Below are positions 47,775-55,406 of a stretch of 64,000 nt of DNA, piece by piece (the first letter of the stretch is position 1; each line of letters starts with the position of its first letter). The stretch covers positions 1 to 64,000 of the forward strand of contig DHWF01000042.1 of the NCBI GenBank assembly GCA_002413045.1, given 5' to 3'. The stretch comes from Chloroflexi bacterium UBA5189. GTDB taxonomy: Bacteria; Chloroflexota; Limnocylindria; Limnocylindrales; CSP1-4. The translations under genes were made by a program, and so were the position numbers. The notes under the pieces were generated by a model. The model saw only the letters and a list, made by a program, of their open reading frames with translations, did no database searches and was not told the DNA's origin.

Positions 47775-48650
47775 ATGACCACGACACGATTCCGGAGCGC
47801 GCGTCTGCTCCTTTCCGCGGGCACCATCGCAATGATCGCGATGCTGGGAGCCGTCCAGCTCGCAGCCGCGACCGGTCCAGCCACCGTCGGACTCGGCACG
47901 GCCGCGCCCTTCGCGGTGCTTGCTGGCACCCCCAGCATTGCGAGCACCGGAGCGACCGTCATCAACGGCAACGTCGGCATCTCGCCAGCCGCCGCGGTGA
48001 CCGGATTCCCGCCGGGCATCGTGCATGGCACGATCCACAAGGCAGACGCCGTCGCACTGCAGGCCCAGACCGACCTGACCACCGCGTATACGGACGCCGC
48101 CGGGCGGCCGGTCACGGCGACGCATGGGACGCTCGGTGGGCTGACCCTTGCCCCGGGCGTCTACAACGCTGGCGGGGTGGTTCTCGGTCTCACCGGCACC
48201 CTGACGCTCGATGGCAAGAACGACCCGAACTCGGTCTGGATCTTCCAGGCCACGTCGGCGCTCGTTACCGCATCGTCGAGCTCGGTGAAGCTGATCAACG
48301 GGGCGAGCTCATGCAACGTCTTCTGGCAGGTCACGAGCTCCGCGACCCTCGGATCGGGTTCGACCTTCGTCGGAACGATCCTGGCCCTGACATCGATCAC
48401 GGTGAAGAGCGGGGTCACGGTGCACGGTCGCGCGTTGGCCCGGAATGGCCTGGTGAGCTTGATCAATGACAGGATCACGAGCTCGACGTGCTTCAAGGGC
48501 GGCGGCGGAACCACGCCACCGGCCACGGATACCTTGCTTTCGAGCGACACGCCGGGTTCCGTCCCGAGCCCACTGTTCTTCGCCGGGGTCTTCCTCGTCG
48601 CATTCCTTGCTGTGAACCGAACGCGGGCGCGAGCGAAGGACCAGCGCTGA
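47775..48650 (+). CDS. DUF3494 ice-binding-like protein
   Basis: Extracytoplasmic protein of 291 aa. Signal peptide to ~residue 32 (LLLSAGTIAMIAMLGAVQLAAA). The IBP domain (~37-240) has the diagnostic LGTAAPFAVLAG, STGATVINGNVGISPAAAV, TLAPGVYNAGG, LTLDGKNDPNSVWIFQ, CNVFWQVTSSATLG and GTILALTSITVKSGVTVHGRALARNG. These right-handed beta-helix proteins bind ice; related proteins act as adhesins. The C-terminus ends in a linker, hydrophobic segment (LFFAGVFLVAFLAV) and basic tail like a cell-wall sorting signal but without LPxTG. The next gene is sortase-like. Confidence 0.9.
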   Translation: MTTTRFRSARLLLSAGTIAMIAMLGAVQLAAATGPATVGLGTAAPFAVLAGTPSIASTGATVINGNVGISPAAAVTGFPPGIVHGTIHKADAVALQAQTDLTTAYTDAAGRPVTATHGTLGGLTLAPGVYNAGGVVLGLTGTLTLDGKNDPNSVWIFQATSALVTASSSSVKLINGASSCNVFWQVTSSATLGSGSTFVGTILALTSITVKSGVTVHGRALARNGLVSLINDRITSSTCFKGGGGTTPPATDTLLSSDTPGSVPSPLFFAGVFLVAFLAVNRTRARAKDQR

Positions 48651-48717
48651 TCGGAGCGCGCGAAGCACCATTGACCAGGTGGTCATTGCTCGTTCAGAGC
48701 ACCAACTGGTAACGACC

Positions 48718-49359
48718 GTGTTTCGCGCGCTCGCAGTGTCTGGCTTAGCCCTCCTGCTCACGGCGTGTCAGGCGGCAGCGCCGACATCGCTTCCAGCCCC
48801 GACGAACTCGGCAACCGCCGGCCAGGAATCGCCCGCCCTGGAGCAGACTGTCGCGCCCGAGACGGTTGCGCCCACGCCGAGCTTCCCGTCCGACCGCGTC
48901 GCAACACGCATCGTGATCCCTGCGCTGGCGATCGACCTCCCGATCGTGCTCCAGACGAACGGGCTGTTCCCCCTCTGCGATGTCGCCCTCTACGAGCCGC
49001 AGCTCGGGCAGCCGGGTCAGGGCCGCGCGACCTACATCTACGCGCACGGCAGGGTTGGCATGTTCCTACCACTCCTGTCCGCGTCACTGGTTAACAACGG
49101 ACGAGCGCTGCTCGGCGACGTGGTCGAGATCTACACGAGCGACAACTACCTGTTCAAGTACCAGATCGTCGAGGTTGATCGGCACATCCTCGACATGAAT
49201 GACGCGTTCGCAGCCCACACCGAGGAAGTCTTCCTCCAAACCTCCGAGGGGCCGCACGGCACGGTCCCGAAGCTCCAGGTTCTGGCAACCTTCGTCTCGG
49301 CGGGCATGACCGATGCGAAGTCCGCCCACCCAGCTGCCCACCCACGTATCTGCGCCTGA
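48718..49359 (+). CDS. Sortase-like lipoprotein with Ser at the catalytic Cys position
   Basis: 213 aa. Lipobox LLLTACQ, Thr/Pro linker, then a sortase fold: RIVIPALAIDLPIVLQ, TYIYAHGR (catalytic His, ~110), GDVVEIYTSDNYLFKYQIVEV, and LQTSEGPHGTVPKLQVLATF where sortases have LxTC followed by Arg. Here Cys is Ser (~176) and the Arg position is Lys (~185). The family therefore is either inactive or works differently. GTG 48718 chosen for a compact signal peptide; GTG 48679 is an in-frame alternative. The position just after the ice-binding gene suggests a joint surface role. Confidence 0.72.
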   Translation: MFRALAVSGLALLLTACQAAAPTSLPAPTNSATAGQESPALEQTVAPETVAPTPSFPSDRVATRIVIPALAIDLPIVLQTNGLFPLCDVALYEPQLGQPGQGRATYIYAHGRVGMFLPLLSASLVNNGRALLGDVVEIYTSDNYLFKYQIVEVDRHILDMNDAFAAHTEEVFLQTSEGPHGTVPKLQVLATFVSAGMTDAKSAHPAAHPRICA

Positions 49360-49432
49360 GGCTCGCGGTTCGACGTTGATGCCGCCCGCGCCCCGCGACT
49401 ACCCCGTAGGCCCTCGGCGGTCTGCTGAGGTG

Positions 49433-49786
49433 CTAGCGAGCGAAGACCGCGATTGCTGTCACTGCTATCTGGACGAGGCCGACCACAACCAGAATGATCG
49501 TCAAGCGATTGATCATCTTCGTCGAGACTTCATTGCTCTCGCGAATCTGATCGGCAGACTCCTGGGTGATCTTGGCTAAGAGCTCGGCCGATGCCTGGGT
49601 TGTCTTCGCCAACAACTCGGCAGACGCTCGAGTCGTCGTTGCCAGCAGGAGGTTTGCCTCGGCAAGGTCGTTACTTGTTAGCGTGTTTGCCTCGGCAAGG
49701 TCTTTGCTGATCCGCGCCAGTTCTTCTGTTCGTACCGCAGAAGGGACAAGGCTCTCTGTCGCAGCGAGATCACGTTCCTTGGTCAT
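49433..49786 (-). CDS. Coiled-coil protein with C-terminal membrane anchor
   Basis: 117 aa. N-terminal coiled coil with internal 11-residue repeats (ASAELLAKTTQ, ASAELLAKITQ), then KMINRLTIILVVVGLVQIAVTAIAVFAR as a single membrane helix. Codon use is clearly more AT-rich than in the neighbours (many TCT, GTT, CTT, ATT codons), suggesting recent transfer. No family recognised. Positioned on the minus strand opposite the ice-binding and sortase genes. Confidence 0.7.
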   Translation of the reverse strand: MTKERDLAATESLVPSAVRTEELARISKDLAEANTLTSNDLAEANLLLATTTRASAELLAKTTQASAELLAKITQESADQIRESNEVSTKMINRLTIILVVVGLVQIAVTAIAVFAR

Positions 49787-49833
49787 TTCCGTTCCTTAGG
49801 TTCGAGGATGGTCCGCCAGCAATAGCTTTCGAC

Positions 49834-49860
49834 GGCTCTATCTACTACCCGTCAAACCTG
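49834..49860 (+). repeat. Copy 2 of a two-copy repeat flanking the ice-binding cassette
   Basis: GGCTCTATCTACTACCC followed by GTCAAACCTG. Relative to copy 1 (47500-47530) the 16-mer is inverted, while GTCAAACCTG is direct. The 2.3 kb between them hold the ice-binding, sortase-like and coiled-coil genes. No transposase or integrase is present. Confidence 0.5.
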
Positions 49861-49868
49861 TGAAGCGC

Positions 49869-50129
49869 CTACTGGGCGGGGCTTGGCGCCGGCGAAGCGG
49901 TGTCGGCCGGCGACGAGGCGCTGGCGGCCGGCGAGGCGGTGTCGGCCGGCAGTGAGGCGGGCGCAGTCGAGGCGCTGGCGGCAGCTGAAGGCGGTGCGGT
50001 CGACGTGTCGACCGTCAGCGGCGTGTAGGTCCACTGCGGGCTGGCCGCAGGCCCGCAACCGGCGAGGAGGATCGCGGCCGACGCCAGCAGTCCGGCTGCA
50101 TTGCGTCGGTGCTGTTTCATCGCAAACAT
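49869..50129 (-). CDS. Small Ser/Ala/Pro-rich lipoprotein
   Basis: 86 aa. Signal peptide and lipobox ILLAGC, then WTYTPLTVDT and a low-complexity tail of SPADTASP/AASA repeats. Resembles the N-terminal linker of longer lipoproteins without any globular domain, so it may be a truncated remnant. ATG 50127-50129 or ATG 50118-50120. Confidence 0.5.
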   Translation of the reverse strand: MFAMKQHRRNAAGLLASAAILLAGCGPAASPQWTYTPLTVDTSTAPPSAAASASTAPASLPADTASPAASASSPADTASPAPSPAQ

Positions 50130-50256
50130 CGGACGCTCCGTTTCAAAGGTACGACTCGCCTCGCTACAGGACGCCGCCGTGATGGCACCGATCGTGGGTC
50201 GTGCGCCGCCGCTCTGAGGCCTGCCGGATCGCCAGATCGGGGCGGGCGAAACGGCA

Positions 50257-52923
50257 TCACGTGGCAGTATCGCCCGTCGGGCCCGTCGGTGGCGAGGCGG
50301 CGAGGATCTCCTCGACCATCTGGGCGATCGGGATCGTCGCGGCATCCGAAAGGAGCTGCTCCGTCCGCTCCGCACCGAGGCGCTCGATTGCCAGCTCTCG
50401 CGGGTCACGCAGGTGGAGCACCTTCACCGGCGCCAGCATCACCCCCCGCGCACGCATGAGCTCGTAGACGACCGCGGCGATCCGCGTTCCGAACTCGGCA
50501 TCGCCATAGGTCAGCTGGACGATCGCCGCCATGCCCATCCCGCGGGCGAGGCCGCTCGCGTTGTTGTTCTCGGCGAAGTATCGAAGGCCGGCGACCAGCC
50601 GATCCCAGGATCCCTTCGGATCGCCCAGCTGGAACTCGACGGCCGACTGGAGGGTCATGCTGTCGGCCACGTGGTCGAGCGACGCGATCGCGCGGAATGC
50701 GGCCTCGTTCTGGCCCTCGAGGTCGCGCGCGCGGACGTAGTCGCCCGCAAGGAACACCCCAAGCACGAGGGCCTGTCGGGCTTGGAGCGCGCCGTCGTCG
50801 CGCCCGGCCGCGATGTACAGGTCGAGCGCGAGCTGCTCGTGGTCGCGATGTCCGATCGGATCACTGGCGACCATCGACAGGAAGCCGAGGTCGAAGTGCG
50901 CGTCGGCGATCAGGACCGGGTCGCCCGTCCCCTCGGCGAGGGCGAGCCGCTCGTCGTAGATCACCTTCGCCCGCTCGAAGTCGTCGGACCAGTACGCGAG
51001 CCCACCGTCGGCAGCGAGTGCCTTGATCCTGAGTCGAACGTCCGTCCACGGCTGGAGCAACAGGCGGGCAAGGAGCGCCGCTCCCTCGCGAAGGCGGCCG
51101 CGCTGCTGAAACCAGCGCCACACGGCGCCCATGAGCCGCAGGCCGGTCTCGGTGTCGTCATGGGTCATCGCCCAGTCAAGGGCGGCGCGGACGTTGTGCT
51201 GCTCCAGGTCGATCCTCGCGATCGCCGCGTTGCCGCCGGTCCCGAAAATGCGCCCGCCGACCGCCTCGGCCATGGTCACGATCGCGGCGGCGTGGCGCGC
51301 CTCGGTGGCGGCTCGCTCGCCGCTCGCCTCGAGGCGCTCGAGGCCGTACTCACGGAGGAGCGGGTGGATGTCGAAGCGGGCCTCGTCCACGGCGCCGGGC
51401 CCGCTGCCCGCCGGCGCGATGCGGACGAGGCTCTTGTCGGCGAGTGATTCGAGCCCGTCGAGCACGTCGACGCCGAGCGTTCCGTCGGGATCGGCAACCT
51501 GGAGCGCCATCTCGGCGGTCCACCCTCCGGCGAACACCGAAAGGCGGCGGAAGAGCCGCCGCTCCGGCGCTGACAGCAGTTCGTGGCTCCAGTCGATGGC
51601 GCCGCGGAGGGTGCGCTGCCGCTCCGGCAGGTCACGCGAGCCGCTCGCCAGGTCCAGGCTGCTCGAGAGGCGTTCGAGGATGAGCGCCGGGCTCAGCAGC
51701 CGCACCCGCGCCGCCGCGAGCTCGATGGCGAGGGGCAAGCCGTTCAGTCGCTCGCAGATCGCGCGGATCGCGCGGACCGTTTCGTCGGTCAGGGGCAGGT
51801 CCGGCCGGAGGGCCAGGGCGCGCGCCTCGAACAGCTCCACGCCGGCCTCGGTCTCGAGTGGCGGCACGAGCTGGCCCTGCTCGCCGCCGATCCGCAGCAG
51901 CTCCCGGCTCGTGATCAGGAGCCGCAGCTCCGACGCGCCGCGGGCGAGCGCGCCGACGATCTCGGCGGCGTCCGGCAGGAGCTGCTCGAGGTTGTCGAGG
52001 AGGAGCAGGCAGGTCCGGTCGCGGAGATGGCCGCGGAGCGCCTCGCCCATCGCCCGATTCGCCGACTCGCGCAGCCCTAGCGTCGCCGCGATCGCCGATT
52101 CGAGCAGTGCGACATCCCGCACCGCCGCGAGGTCGACGAAATACGACCCGTGCGGGAACCGATCCCGCACGGCGAGCGCAACCCCCAGCGCCAGCCGCGT
52201 CTTGCCGCTCCCGCCCGGCCCGGTGAGCGTGACGATCCGGTTGCCCGCGAGCACGTCGCTGAGCCGCTCGACCTCCGCCGCCCGTCCCACGAGCTCGGTC
52301 ACCTGGGCCGGCAGGTTGCTCGGCGGCTCGAGGGTTCGGAGCGGGCGATCGTCGTCGGCGACGCCCGCAACGACGAGCCGATGGAGTCGGAGCGGCTCCT
52401 CGAAGTCCTTGACCGCGCGGAGCCCCTCGTCGGTCAGCGAGACGCCCGCCGCGCCATCGAATGCCGCACCGGACTGGGTCAGGGCATCGACCAGCGCCTG
52501 CGAGAGGACGACCTGGCCGCCGTTCCCGGCCGCGGCGATTCGCGCCGCGTAGTTGACGTCGATGCCGACGTAGTCCTCCGGGTCGCCCTCGGCCCGCCCG
52601 TGGCGCAGCCGGCCTTCGCCGAGGTGCAGCCCCATTCGAACGTGCGGAACGGCGCTGGCAGGCCAGTCGGCGGCCGCGATCGCGCGTTGGGCCGCGACGG
52701 CGCCGTCGGCCGCGGCGTCCGGCTGCTCGAACGCCGCGAAGAACGCGTCGCCCTCGGTCTTGACGACCACGCCGCCATTGCCCTCGATCGCCGAGCGGAG
52801 CAGCGCGTCATGCCGCGCGACGAGGCCCGCCCAGTCACTCGAGCCGACCGCTCGCTCGAGGCGCGTCGAGCCCTCGATGTCGGTGAACAGGAATGTGACC
52901 GCGGGGCCGGTGGGGAGGGTCAT
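50257..52923 (-). CDS. Class III adenylate/guanylate cyclase - NB-ARC ATPase - TPR regulator
   Basis: 888 aa, cytoplasmic. Residues 1-~185: class III cyclase homology domain with metal Asp motif FLFTDIEGSTRL and KTEGDAFFAAF, YVGIDVNYAARI. Residues ~210-560: STAND/NB-ARC ATPase, Walker A LTGPGGSGKTRLALG, Walker B CLLLLDNLEQLLP, GLPLAIELAAARVRLLSP and a winged helix (ERRLFRRLSVFAGGW). Residues ~580-888: helical TPR-like repeats (AHFDLGFLS, ARQALVLGVFLAGDY). These multi-domain proteins are signal-activated regulators frequent in Actinobacteria and Chloroflexota. Lies 63 bp downstream of the LuxR regulator and may be co-regulated. Confidence 0.9.
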   Translation of the reverse strand: MTLPTGPAVTFLFTDIEGSTRLERAVGSSDWAGLVARHDALLRSAIEGNGGVVVKTEGDAFFAAFEQPDAAADGAVAAQRAIAAADWPASAVPHVRMGLHLGEGRLRHGRAEGDPEDYVGIDVNYAARIAAAGNGGQVVLSQALVDALTQSGAAFDGAAGVSLTDEGLRAVKDFEEPLRLHRLVVAGVADDDRPLRTLEPPSNLPAQVTELVGRAAEVERLSDVLAGNRIVTLTGPGGSGKTRLALGVALAVRDRFPHGSYFVDLAAVRDVALLESAIAATLGLRESANRAMGEALRGHLRDRTCLLLLDNLEQLLPDAAEIVGALARGASELRLLITSRELLRIGGEQGQLVPPLETEAGVELFEARALALRPDLPLTDETVRAIRAICERLNGLPLAIELAAARVRLLSPALILERLSSSLDLASGSRDLPERQRTLRGAIDWSHELLSAPERRLFRRLSVFAGGWTAEMALQVADPDGTLGVDVLDGLESLADKSLVRIAPAGSGPGAVDEARFDIHPLLREYGLERLEASGERAATEARHAAAIVTMAEAVGGRIFGTGGNAAIARIDLEQHNVRAALDWAMTHDDTETGLRLMGAVWRWFQQRGRLREGAALLARLLLQPWTDVRLRIKALAADGGLAYWSDDFERAKVIYDERLALAEGTGDPVLIADAHFDLGFLSMVASDPIGHRDHEQLALDLYIAAGRDDGALQARQALVLGVFLAGDYVRARDLEGQNEAAFRAIASLDHVADSMTLQSAVEFQLGDPKGSWDRLVAGLRYFAENNNASGLARGMGMAAIVQLTYGDAEFGTRIAAVVYELMRARGVMLAPVKVLHLRDPRELAIERLGAERTEQLLSDAATIPIAQMVEEILAASPPTGPTGDTAT

Positions 52924-52986
52924 CGCAGCTCCCCATGTTGGCAGTCGCGCCGGCCGCGCGTCGACCCCGACGTGTACGCCGCGACC

Positions 52987-53637
52987 TCAGTCCCGACGGC
53001 GGAGATAGGCGAGCACCGCGAGCACCCGTCGGTGCACATCGGTCTGCTCGTCGATATCGAGCTTCATGAAGATCTGCCGGATGTGCGACTCCACGGTCTT
53101 CGGGCTCAGAGACAGCACCGCGCCGATCCCGCGATTGGATCGCCCTTCCGCGATCGACGCGAGGACTTCGCGCTCGCGTTCGGTGAGCTCGGAAAGCGGG
53201 TCGGGATCGCGCGGTCGATGCATGAGTCGCGCGACGATGGTCGGATCGAGCACGCATTCGCCATCCACGATCCGGCGGAGGCCGTCCACGAGCACCGCGA
53301 CGTCCGACACCCGGTCCTTCAACAGGTAGCCCACTCGCTGCGGGTGTCGTTCGAGCAGGCGCAGGGCGTAGCTCGCCTCGAGGTAGTGGGAGAGCACCAT
53401 GACCGCAATGTCGGGGTACGCCTGTCGAATCCGATCTGCGGCGATGAGGCCTTCGTCGGAATGGGTGGGCGGCATCTTGATGTCGACGATCGCGACATCC
53501 GGTCGCGTCGCCTCCACCCGCCGCAACAGCTCGTCCCCCGCGGCTACCTTGCCCACCACCTCGACGCCGGCGTCTGAGAGGAGCCGTGCGAGGCCTTCGC
53601 GCAGCAACAGCTCGTCGTCGGCGATGACGACGCGCAT
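52987..53637 (-). CDS. NarL/FixJ-family response regulator
   Basis: 216 aa. Receiver: VVIADDELLLREGLARLL, acceptor in VAIVDIKMPPTHSDEG (longer loop typical of the DegU/LiaR-like group), VLSHYLEASYA, Lys in GYLLKDRVSD. HTH: LTEREREVLASIAEGRSNRGIGAVLSLSPKTVESHIRQIFMKLDI. ATG overlaps the stop of the kinase upstream (TGATG). Output of the kinase pair described next. Confidence 0.93.
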   Translation of the reverse strand: MRVVIADDELLLREGLARLLSDAGVEVVGKVAAGDELLRRVEATRPDVAIVDIKMPPTHSDEGLIAADRIRQAYPDIAVMVLSHYLEASYALRLLERHPQRVGYLLKDRVSDVAVLVDGLRRIVDGECVLDPTIVARLMHRPRDPDPLSELTEREREVLASIAEGRSNRGIGAVLSLSPKTVESHIRQIFMKLDIDEQTDVHRRVLAVLAYLRRRD

Positions 53638-55406
53638 CAGGCGGGGACCAGCATCGGAATCTCGGCCACCAAGGTGGACCACACATCGTCCCGATGGCGT
53701 TCGAGTGATCCATCGACGGCTCCGATGCGATCGGCGATCTCGTCGCTCACGTCCGCGGGGATCTCCGACGCCGCGATCTCGACAGTGAACCGCTCGTGCG
53801 TGCGCCGGGCCCGGACGCGGAAGGGGCCACACCCGGCGCGAACGACGTCCGCGACAACGTGATACGCCGCCACCTCCGCGGTGGCGTCGAAGCGCTCCTG
53901 GACCATCTCGGGGATGGAGATCGGGACGGGCGAGCCTTCGGCAAGGGCGTCGACGGCCGCCGCGAAGCCCTCATCGCCCAGCACTGCCGGGTAGATCCCA
54001 TGGGCGACCTCCCGCAGGTCCTCGAGCGCCCGCCGCAACTCTGCGGCCGCCTCGTCCAGCCACGCGGTGTCGCCAACCTGCTCGACGAACCTTAGGCCGA
54101 TCGACAGCGCGATGAGCTGCTGCTGCGCGCCGTCATGCAGGTCCCGTTCCAGCAGCCTCCGGTGCGCGTCGCCCGCGTCGACGATACGGCGCCGTGCCGC
54201 GCGCAAAGCGGCGAGCTCGGCGCGGGCATTGGCCTGCAGCCGTTCGTGCTCGAGGCCGAGACGGGCGGCCGCGACGACCTCGTCGACTTCGTCGGGATCC
54301 TGGAGCACCTGCATCGCATGCTCGACCACGGCAACCACCTGGCCCTCCCTGACGATGGGGGTCGCGGTCCTCAGCGGGCCGGGCTGCAACTCGATCGGAC
54401 GCCCTTGGCTGTCGACGAAGACGTCGCCACCTCGAACCGGATAGACGAGGCGAAGCTCGGCGTCGCCCGTGATCGACGCGAGGTGATCGCGGAGGCCGCC
54501 GATCGGCGGCGACCCGGCGAGGTCCGCGACGACCCTGGCCAGATCGGTCCTCGCACGCCGGGCGCGAAGCCATTCGGCAGCGACCCCGAGAGCCACGAGA
54601 ACCATCGACACCGCCTGCGCGAGCCTGAGGACGCGCTGGGTCGCATCGGTGGGCGGAACCACCTCGACGATCGTCCGTGCGAGAGCCACGGCGACCACGA
54701 CGAAGAAAAGGATCCCGGGCGCGAGGATCGGTCCCAGGATCCGGCGGCTCGCCGGCGCCGATCGAGCCAGGGCGTAGCCGAGGACGATCGCCGTGCCGAG
54801 TGCCCAGCTCGCCGCGAGCAGGGCGGCGTACGTGGCCGCCGCATCGGCGAAGCCAGACACCCCGCCAACGCTGAGCAGGTTGGCCGGACACGAACAGCCT
54901 GCGGCGCGAGGATCGAACCCCATCGTGGGGATGATCCCCAAGCCGATCACGAAGATGCCATAGCCGAGCGCGGGCATCCGTCGCAGCCTTCCCGGGATAC
55001 GGCTGCTGGCGATCACGAACAGCGCCCCACCGATGACTGCGGGATACAGCCACACGAAAAGGAGCCCGACGGTGAACGCGACCGGCTGGCCGACCGAGGG
55101 GTCCGACCACTCTGGCAGGAACCATGCCAGTCCCGCGGCGACGAGGAGATAGCCGAAGCGCTGCCGACGACGTCGGCGGACCGTTTCCAGTCCGACCATG
55201 ACCAGACCCCAGCCGGCGGCCAGGCCTAGGCCGGCGGTCAGCGCCGATTCGGTCAAGTACGAGAGGTCAGATGCGGCGGACGTGCGGAGCGAAACGACGC
55301 CTACTGCCCCGGCGATCGTACCGATGAGCAGCAGCTCGGCCCGGCCGGCGAGGCCGCCCCGAAACCGTTCCAGCCGACGTGTTCCCCAGCGCTTCGGGAG
55401 GATCAC
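53637..55406 (-). CDS. Histidine kinase with intact His box but degenerate ATPase domain
   Basis: 589 aa. About ten hydrophobic segments and a GAF-like linker (~300-390) precede the HisKA_3 helix LLERDLHDGAQQQLIALSIGLRF with phospho-acceptor His ~424 intact. The C-terminal ATPase-like domain keeps the fold (VAAYHVVADVV, EIADRIGAVDGSLERH) but has lost the N-box Asn, the G1 DxGxG and the G2 GxGL motifs: the segments read DVVRAGCG and SEIPADVSDE. It should be phosphorylated but cannot bind ATP. The adjacent kinase has the opposite defect. ATGA overlaps on both sides. Confidence 0.88.
   Translation of the reverse strand: MILPKRWGTRRLERFRGGLAGRAELLLIGTIAGAVGVVSLRTSAASDLSYLTESALTAGLGLAAGWGLVMVGLETVRRRRRQRFGYLLVAAGLAWFLPEWSDPSVGQPVAFTVGLLFVWLYPAVIGGALFVIASSRIPGRLRRMPALGYGIFVIGLGIIPTMGFDPRAAGCSCPANLLSVGGVSGFADAAATYAALLAASWALGTAIVLGYALARSAPASRRILGPILAPGILFFVVVAVALARTIVEVVPPTDATQRVLRLAQAVSMVLVALGVAAEWLRARRARTDLARVVADLAGSPPIGGLRDHLASITGDAELRLVYPVRGGDVFVDSQGRPIELQPGPLRTATPIVREGQVVAVVEHAMQVLQDPDEVDEVVAAARLGLEHERLQANARAELAALRAARRRIVDAGDAHRRLLERDLHDGAQQQLIALSIGLRFVEQVGDTAWLDEAAAELRRALEDLREVAHGIYPAVLGDEGFAAAVDALAEGSPVPISIPEMVQERFDATAEVAAYHVVADVVRAGCGPFRVRARRTHERFTVEIAASEIPADVSDEIADRIGAVDGSLERHRDDVWSTLVAEIPMLVPA

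Noticed and set aside
47500..49860. Insertion-sequence ends
   Set aside because: The repeats have no transposase between them and are short and imperfect; kept only as a repeat pair.
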